Positions 59,943-64,000 of a stretch of DNA of 64,000 nt are shown here, in pieces (the first letter of the stretch is position 1; every line of letters starts with the position of its first letter). Below the pieces are notes generated by a model. The model searched no databases. It saw only the letters and a list, made by a program, of their open reading frames with translations, and was not told the origin of the DNA. Source of the stretch: Pseudomonas grimontii (GTDB taxonomy: Bacteria; Pseudomonadota; Gammaproteobacteria; Pseudomonadales; Pseudomonadaceae); assembly GCF_007858185.1 (NCBI RefSeq), contig NZ_VFES01000001.1, positions 186,001 to 250,000 on the forward strand, given 5' to 3'. The position numbers and the translations under genes are program-made.

Positions 59943-60032
59943 ATGTGGGAGGGGGCTTGCTCCCGATGGCGGTCTCTCAGCCAAATATTCATTAGCTGAC
60001 CCGCCGCTATCGGGAGCAAGCCCCCTCCCACA
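59943..60032. repeat. REPIN (inverted REP pair)
   Basis: ATGTGGGAGGGGGCTTGCTC and its inverse GAGCAAGCCCCCTCCCACAT. It separates the M48 protease gene and the convergent manganese exporter gene. Confidence 0.9.
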
Positions 60033-60059
60033 TTGGATTGGGTTTGCAGGCTTGGATCC

Positions 60060-60644
60060 CTAGATCCAGCCGCTGCTCTGCATGGCCTTGTACACCGCCA
60101 CAATCGCCAGGACAAAAAACGCCGTAGCCGCGAGTCGACGAATCAACGTCAGCGGCAGTTTCTCCGCCGCAAAATTCCCCGCCAATACCACCGGTACGTT
60201 GGCAATCAACATGCCCAGGGTGGTGCCGATAATCACCAGCCACAGTTCCGGGTATTGCGCCGCGAGCATCACCGTGGCGATCTGGGTCTTGTCACCGATT
60301 TCCGCCAGGAAGAATGCAATCAGCGTAGTCAGGAACGGCCCGAACTTGCGGGTGGTGCTGGCTTCGTCATCGTCGAGTTTGTCTGGCACCAGGGTCCACA
60401 GCGCGGTGGCGCAGAAGCTGGCCGCGAGAATCCAGTGCAATACCGCATCCGAGAAGAAACTTCCGAACCACGCCCCCACGGCACCGGCCGCCGCATGGTT
60501 GGCCAGGGTCGCGGCAACGATGCCGGCGATGATCGGCCAGGGCTTGCGAAAGCGCGCGGCAAGGATAAGTGCGAGCAGTTGCGTCTTGTCGCCGATTTCG
60601 GCCAAGGCAACGATTGCGGTAGGAACGAGCAATGAATCCAGCAT
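60060..60644 (-). CDS. mneA: GDT1/TMEM165-family manganese exporter
   Basis: A 194-residue membrane protein with six hydrophobic segments in two repeats. Each repeat carries the family motif E-x-G-D-K-T: IVALAEIGDKTQLLALILAA and FFLAEIGDKTQIATVMLAAQ. Family members move Mn2+ out of the cytoplasm. The start at 60644 (MLDSLLVP) follows family practice. The long open frame upstream is riboswitch leader. The yybP-ykoY-type leader makes manganese the likely signal. The symbol is by analogy. Confidence 0.88.
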   Translation of the reverse strand: MLDSLLVPTAIVALAEIGDKTQLLALILAARFRKPWPIIAGIVAATLANHAAAGAVGAWFGSFFSDAVLHWILAASFCATALWTLVPDKLDDDEASTTRKFGPFLTTLIAFFLAEIGDKTQIATVMLAAQYPELWLVIIGTTLGMLIANVPVVLAGNFAAEKLPLTLIRRLAATAFFVLAIVAVYKAMQSSGWI

Positions 60645-60658
60645 CAGGTAGGTTTCCA

Positions 60659-60724
60659 GGGGCGGGTCGACACGGCTATGACACGTACAGCCTTCCCGCC
60701 CCGGGTAAGGTGTGCGTGTCATAG
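60659..60724 (-). promoter_or_regulatory. Two mutually exclusive hairpins downstream of the riboswitch (expression platform)
   Basis: Stem A pairs GGGGCGGG (60659-60666) with CCCGCCCC (60695-60702). Stem B pairs CTATGACACG (60676-60685) with CGTGTCATAG (60715-60724). They interleave, so only one can form unless as a pseudoknot. Stem A ends 15 bases before the ATG and could hide the ribosome site. Confidence 0.55.
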
Positions 60725-60845
60725 GTCTTGTCAAACCCCGGTCCGTCTGTGCGGACTCCTGGGTCGCATACGCCATGGCCTGTTGACCAAGTATGTTGAC
60801 GTATGCCGGACGAGCGTGGCGCTCGTGGGAGACTACTCCCCTAGG
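60690..60845 (-). ncRNA. yybP-ykoY manganese riboswitch
   Basis: Read on the minus strand, the leader of the GDT1 gene has the class-defining loops GGGGAGTAG (60841-60833) and CGTCAACATACT (60801-60790), separated by a GACGAGCG-type hairpin. These form the Mn2+ pocket in this class. Outer limits are approximate. Two alternative downstream hairpins lie between it and the ATG (see the next entry). Confidence 0.85.
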
Positions 60846-60904
60846 ACGGAGCGGATTCTGCCTAGGCAAAATCCATTCGGCAAGCCTTCTTTTTCAAACG
60901 CCCG

Positions 60905-61903
60905 TCAGCCGCGCTTGGCACGGTAGATGCGAAAACCATTGCCCTCGGCCTTGATTGCACACACGCCCAAATGCTCTTCGATCAACGGCTGGTACTTCAG
61001 GAAACTGTTGGCGACCAGACGCAGTTCGCCACCTTTTGCCAGGTGTTTCGCCGCTTTTCGCAGCAAGTTCTCGGTGGCGAAATAATCGGTATGCACCCCG
61101 ACATGGAACGGCGGGTTGCTCAAAATCGCGTTCAAACCCATCGGCGCGGCGTCGATGCCATCACCGGTCAGCACCTCGGCTTCCAGCCCGTTGGCGGCCA
61201 GGGTCAAGCGACTGCTGGCGGCGGCGAACGCGTCCACATCCAGCATCGTTACGGTGTTGTGCGGGTAGCGACGTTTGACCGCCGCGCCCAACACACCGGC
61301 GCCGCAACCGAAGTCCAGCAAATGACCGCTCGGCAGTTTGTCCAGGTGCTCCAGCAACAGCTCGGTGCCGCGATCCAGGCGGCCGTGGCTGAATACACCC
61401 GGCAGGCTCACCACCTTGAGCGGCCCTTCGGCCAGCGGTACGTCGAACACCTGCGCCAGGCTCTCCAGCTCGACCGCTTGCGGGGCATTGGCCACGGTGA
61501 TTTGCCATAGCTGGCAATGCCGCGCGTTGTCGAGCTTGCGCGGTTTGCCGAAGGGGGCCATCTGCTTGGCGGCGCTTTCGATGCCGCTTTTTTTCTCGCC
61601 GACCAGAAACAGTTCGGCGCCGGGCAGGCGCGCTGCCACCGCGTTAAGCAGGTAGTCGGTGAGGTCCTTGGACTTGGGCAGGAAGATCACCGCTGCATCA
61701 AACGCGCGCTCGGGCACGTTCACGCCGAATTGGCTGCGCTCCGGGAAGCGTGCGTCGAGCGCCGCCTGGTCGCCGGCGTGCCAGCACCAGCCGTGGGCGT
61801 TGGGCAGGCGACCCAGCAGGTCATCGGCGGGCAAGCCCACCAGCAGCAGGTTGCCTTGAAAAAGTTCGGCCTGACGAAGCAGTACTTCACTGCGCGGATC
61901 CAT
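60905..61903 (-). CDS. rsmC: 16S rRNA (guanine1207-N2)-methyltransferase
   Basis: A 332-residue enzyme with an N-terminal pseudo-methyltransferase domain and a C-terminal active domain. The SAM motif is [20 protein letters not shown], and the NPPF motif for base binding is [38 protein letters not shown] is typical of RsmC/RlmG. The G1207 specificity is inferred from family and length. Confidence 0.9.
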   Translation of the reverse strand: MDPRSEVLLRQAELFQGNLLLVGLPADDLLGRLPNAHGWCWHAGDQAALDARFPERSQFGVNVPERAFDAAVIFLPKSKDLTDYLLNAVAARLPGAELFLVGEKKSGIESAAKQMAPFGKPRKLDNARHCQLWQITVANAPQAVELESLAQVFDVPLAEGPLKVVSLPGVFSHGRLDRGTELLLEHLDKLPSGHLLDFGCGAGVLGAAVKRRYPHNTVTMLDVDAFAAASSRLTLAANGLEAEVLTGDGIDAAPMGLNAILSNPPFHVGVHTDYFATENLLRKAAKHLAKGGELRLVANSFLKYQPLIEEHLGVCAIKAEGNGFRIYRAKRG

Positions 61904-61933
61904 GGTCTGCTCCTTGAAAAGGGGCGCAGTTTA

Positions 61934-62899
61934 TCAACTGACGACGCGCAGCGGGGCGCCGCAGAAAAAGCCCCGTGCGTTTTCCGCCAGTTGGCCGACG
62001 ATACGCTGCCGCGCTTCACGGCTGCCCCAGGCATTGTGCGGGGTGACGATCAGTCGAGGAATATCGCCGGCCAGCAGCGGGTTGCCATTGACCGGTGGCT
62101 CAACACTCAGCACGTCGGTCGCTGCGCCGCCCAGGTGGCCGCTGCGCAACGCGTCAGCCAGGGCCTGTTCGTTGATCAAACCACCGCGCGCGGTGTTGAC
62201 GATGAACGCGCCGGGCTTGAGCAGCGCCAGTTCACGGGCGCCGATAAAGTCGCGGGTGTGTTCATTGAGCGGGCAGTGCAAGGTGAGTGCGTCTACCTGC
62301 GCGAGCAATTCATCCAGCGGCACGCGGTCGGCACGGGCGGGGCGCCCGGGAATCGCGCCGAGTAGCACGCGCATCCCGAAGGCTTCGGCCAGGCGCGCCA
62401 CAGCACTGCCCAATTCGCCATGGCCCAGCAGGCCGAGGGTTTTGCCTTCCAGCTCGACAATCGGGTGGTCCAGCAGGCAGAACTGCTTGGCCTCTTGCCA
62501 TTTGCCGGCGCTCACATCGCGTTGATAGTCCTTCAGGCGCGTCGCCAGGTTGAGCAACAGCATGATCGTGTGCTGCGCCACCGACGGCGTGCCGTAGCCC
62601 TGGCAGTTGCTCACGGTGATGCCATGGGCGCGGGCAGCCTCCAGGTCAACGTTGTTGGTGCCGGTGGCCGATACCAGGATCAGCTTGAGTTCCGGGCAGG
62701 CCGCCAGGGTCTCGCTGTTGAGCGGGATTTTGTTACTGATCGCCACCTGCGCGCCTTGCAGGCGCTCGACCACATTCTGCGGCGTGGTGCCTGTCAACAA
62801 CTGCAAGTCGCTGAAACTGTCTCGCAACTCGCTGAGATCGAGGTCGCCCAGATCCAGGGACGGGTGATCAAGGAAGACGGCGCGGTGATTGTTCGTCAT
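61934..62899 (-). CDS. D-isomer-specific 2-hydroxyacid dehydrogenase (glycerate dehydrogenase/hydroxypyruvate reductase type)
   Basis: A 321-residue NAD(P)-dependent oxidoreductase. The Rossmann motif is KTLGLLGHGELGSAVARLAE. Catalytic residues are Arg in LVSATGTNNVDLEAARAHGI region, Glu in FIVNTARGGLINEQAL context, and His in PRLIVTPHNAWGSREARQRI. The early QGYGTPSVAQHTIMLLLNLA is glycerate-dehydrogenase-like (HprA). Substrate is inferred. A TTG three bases upstream is also possible. Confidence 0.85.
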   Translation of the reverse strand: MTNNHRAVFLDHPSLDLGDLDLSELRDSFSDLQLLTGTTPQNVVERLQGAQVAISNKIPLNSETLAACPELKLILVSATGTNNVDLEAARAHGITVSNCQGYGTPSVAQHTIMLLLNLATRLKDYQRDVSAGKWQEAKQFCLLDHPIVELEGKTLGLLGHGELGSAVARLAEAFGMRVLLGAIPGRPARADRVPLDELLAQVDALTLHCPLNEHTRDFIGARELALLKPGAFIVNTARGGLINEQALADALRSGHLGGAATDVLSVEPPVNGNPLLAGDIPRLIVTPHNAWGSREARQRIVGQLAENARGFFCGAPLRVVS

Positions 62900-62983
62900 C
62901 AACTGTACCTTTTGCGACAGGGTTCGAAGGCGTAATCTGCCGAGCCTATCAGATGAAATAATCCGTTACTTAATGGAGTGAGT

Positions 62984-63616
62984 ATGTACGCCGCCGAGTT
63001 TTTGACCGTAGCCCTGATTCACCTGTTGGCGGTGGCCAGTCCCGGCCCGGATTTCGCGGTGGTGGTGCGCGAAAGTGTTACCCACGGCCGCCGCGCCGGA
63101 ACCTGGACTGCGCTGGGCGTGGGCTCGGCGATTTTCCTGCATGTGGGTTATTCGTTGCTCGGCATCGGCCTGATCGTGTCCCAGTCCATCGTATTGTTCA
63201 ACGCACTGAAATGGGCGGCGGCCGCCTACCTGCTGTACATCGGCTTCAAGGCCCTGCGCGCAAAACCTGCCAAGCCAGCCGCCGAGGGCGAGTTGCACCG
63301 CGAAGCGGGCGAGCGCACCCCGCGCGGTGCGTTTACCGCAGGCTTCGTGACGAACGGCTTGAATCCCAAGGCGACGTTGTTCTTCCTGTCGCTGTTCACC
63401 GTGGTGATCAACCCGCACACGCCGCTGGCGATTCAGGCCGGTTACGGCGTGTACCTGGCGGTGGCGACGGCGTTGTGGTTCTGCCTGGTGGCGATGCTGT
63501 TCAGCCAGCAGCGCGTACGCGCAGGCTTTGCGCGGATGGGGCATTGGTTTGATCGGACCATGGGGGCGGTGTTGATTGCCATCGGCGTGAAACTGGCGTT
63601 TACCAGCGCGAAATAA
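62984..63616 (+). CDS. LysE/RhtB family amino-acid exporter
   Basis: A 210-residue inner-membrane protein with about six hydrophobic segments. The family start is reflected in FLTVALIHLLAVASPGPDFA, followed by GLGIGS-type text TWTALGVGSAIFLHVGYSLL and FTAGFVTNGLNPKATLFFLS. It exports amino acids or related metabolites, such as homoserine or threonine. The substrate is not assignable. ATG 62984 follows TGGAG. Confidence 0.88.
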   Translation: MYAAEFLTVALIHLLAVASPGPDFAVVVRESVTHGRRAGTWTALGVGSAIFLHVGYSLLGIGLIVSQSIVLFNALKWAAAAYLLYIGFKALRAKPAKPAAEGELHREAGERTPRGAFTAGFVTNGLNPKATLFFLSLFTVVINPHTPLAIQAGYGVYLAVATALWFCLVAMLFSQQRVRAGFARMGHWFDRTMGAVLIAIGVKLAFTSAK

Positions 63617-63644
63617 ACGCTGTTCTCAAGTAAACACAATCCAG

Positions 63645-63734
63645 TGTGGAAGGGGGCTTGCTCCCGATGGCGATGTTTCAGTCGACACATGCAGTGACTG
63701 ATCCACCGCCATCGGGAGCAAGCCCCCTCCCACA
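63645..63734. repeat. REPIN (inverted REP pair)
   Basis: TGTGGAAGGGGGCTTGCTCC (left) and GGAGCAAGCCCCCTCCCACA (right), with inner CGATGGCG / CGCCATCG. It lies between the LysE gene and the CoA ligase gene. Confidence 0.9.
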
Positions 63735-63881
63735 TTTGACTTCTATCGCTCCTGGGTGGTGGCGTAAAGCTAGCATTTCCCAGCCTCCGCAAATCATTCC
63801 TTTGGCTGATTTAGCTGAAACATAACCTCTCTACAGTGCAGGTCTTCAAGCCAAGACCGTGCAGTCATAAAAGGGATTCGT

Positions 63882-64000
63882 ATGTTGCAGACCCGTGTTA
63901 TTCCGCCCGCTGAAGGTGCGTACCAATATCCGTTGTTGATCAAGCGCCTGTTGATGTCCGGAACCCGCTACGAGAAGACCCGGGAAATTGTCTACCGCGA
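63882..64000 (+). CDS. Fatty acyl-CoA ligase (AMP-forming), 5' part only
   Basis: The frame opens MLQTRVIPPAEGAYQYPLLI and continues KRLLMSGTRYEKTREIVYR to the right edge, about 39 residues. This is the typical start of Pseudomonas AlkK-type medium/long-chain fatty acid-CoA ligases. The AMP-binding motifs lie outside the window. AAAGGGA is well placed before the ATG, and a small hairpin (63837-63863) lies in the leader. Function rests on N-terminal similarity only. Confidence 0.65.
   Translation, partial: MLQTRVIPPAEGAYQYPLLIKRLLMSGTRYEKTREIVYR

Noticed and set aside
60645..60869. N-terminal extension of the GDT1 exporter, or a small gene upstream
   Set aside because: The stretch is the yybP-ykoY riboswitch leader. 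The natural family start is at 60644.

Overview
The window is a 64 kb piece of a fluorescent-group Pseudomonas chromosome. This is inferred from the high GC, the rpoN-hpf-ptsN-rapZ-ptsO order, the lptCAB-kdsCD and mla clusters, the fagA-fumC-orfX-sodA iron-starvation operon, and paired inverted REP sequences (REPINs) of the type abundant in P. fluorescens relatives. It is mostly core genome. No prophage, transposase, CRISPR array, rRNA or tRNA was seen.

Layout. 1-787 is the 5' part of a secreted maltotetraose-forming alpha-amylase gene (minus strand). 1065-9201 is a galactarate/glucarate catabolic locus: a FadR-type regulator, then kdgD, ketoglutarate semialdehyde dehydrogenase, an MFS transporter and garD. 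Between the regulator and its likely operon lies a short accessory islet (about 1.83-3.62 kb) with a frameshifted acyl-carrier-like ORF and a phospholipase C-like gene behind a LexA box. 9.4-12.2 kb carries an AEC transporter, a carboxymuconolactone decarboxylase family protein, a divergent CaCA exchanger and an RlpA-like lipoprotein. 12.3-15.6 kb is gatCAB (minus). 15.8-29.0 kb is mreBCD-maf-rng-yhdP-nitrilase-tldD-pmbA, with darP on the opposite strand. 29.1-32.9 kb is the Fur-type fagA-fumC-orfX-sodA operon followed by a ZIP transporter.

32.9-39.9 kb (minus) encodes kdsD, kdsC, lptC, lptA, lptB, rpoN, hpf, ptsN, rapZ and ptsO, which serve LPS precursor supply and transport, sigma-54 and the nitrogen PTS. 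40.2-48.3 kb (plus) encodes mlaFEDCB, ibaG, murA, hisG, hisD and hisC. 48.3-54.0 kb covers pyrimidine/purine salvage (uraA, upp, hpt), a cupin, two small unknowns and malate:quinone oxidoreductase. 54-64 kb holds lipoproteins, several small conserved unknowns, an acyltransferase, a divergent SRAP protein, an M48 protease, a GDT1-type manganese exporter behind a yybP-ykoY riboswitch, rsmC, a D-2-hydroxyacid dehydrogenase, a LysE exporter and the start of a fatty acyl-CoA ligase gene.

The observations I would follow up first are: the LexA-boxed phospholipase-like gene; the TCGTACAA-type motif shared by the regulator and kdgD promoters; the manganese riboswitch with two competing downstream hairpins; a CaCA exchanger lacking the usual acidic residue in both alpha repeats; and an SRAP protein lacking the usual catalytic His and Asn. 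All calls were made by eye from sequence. No database search was run.
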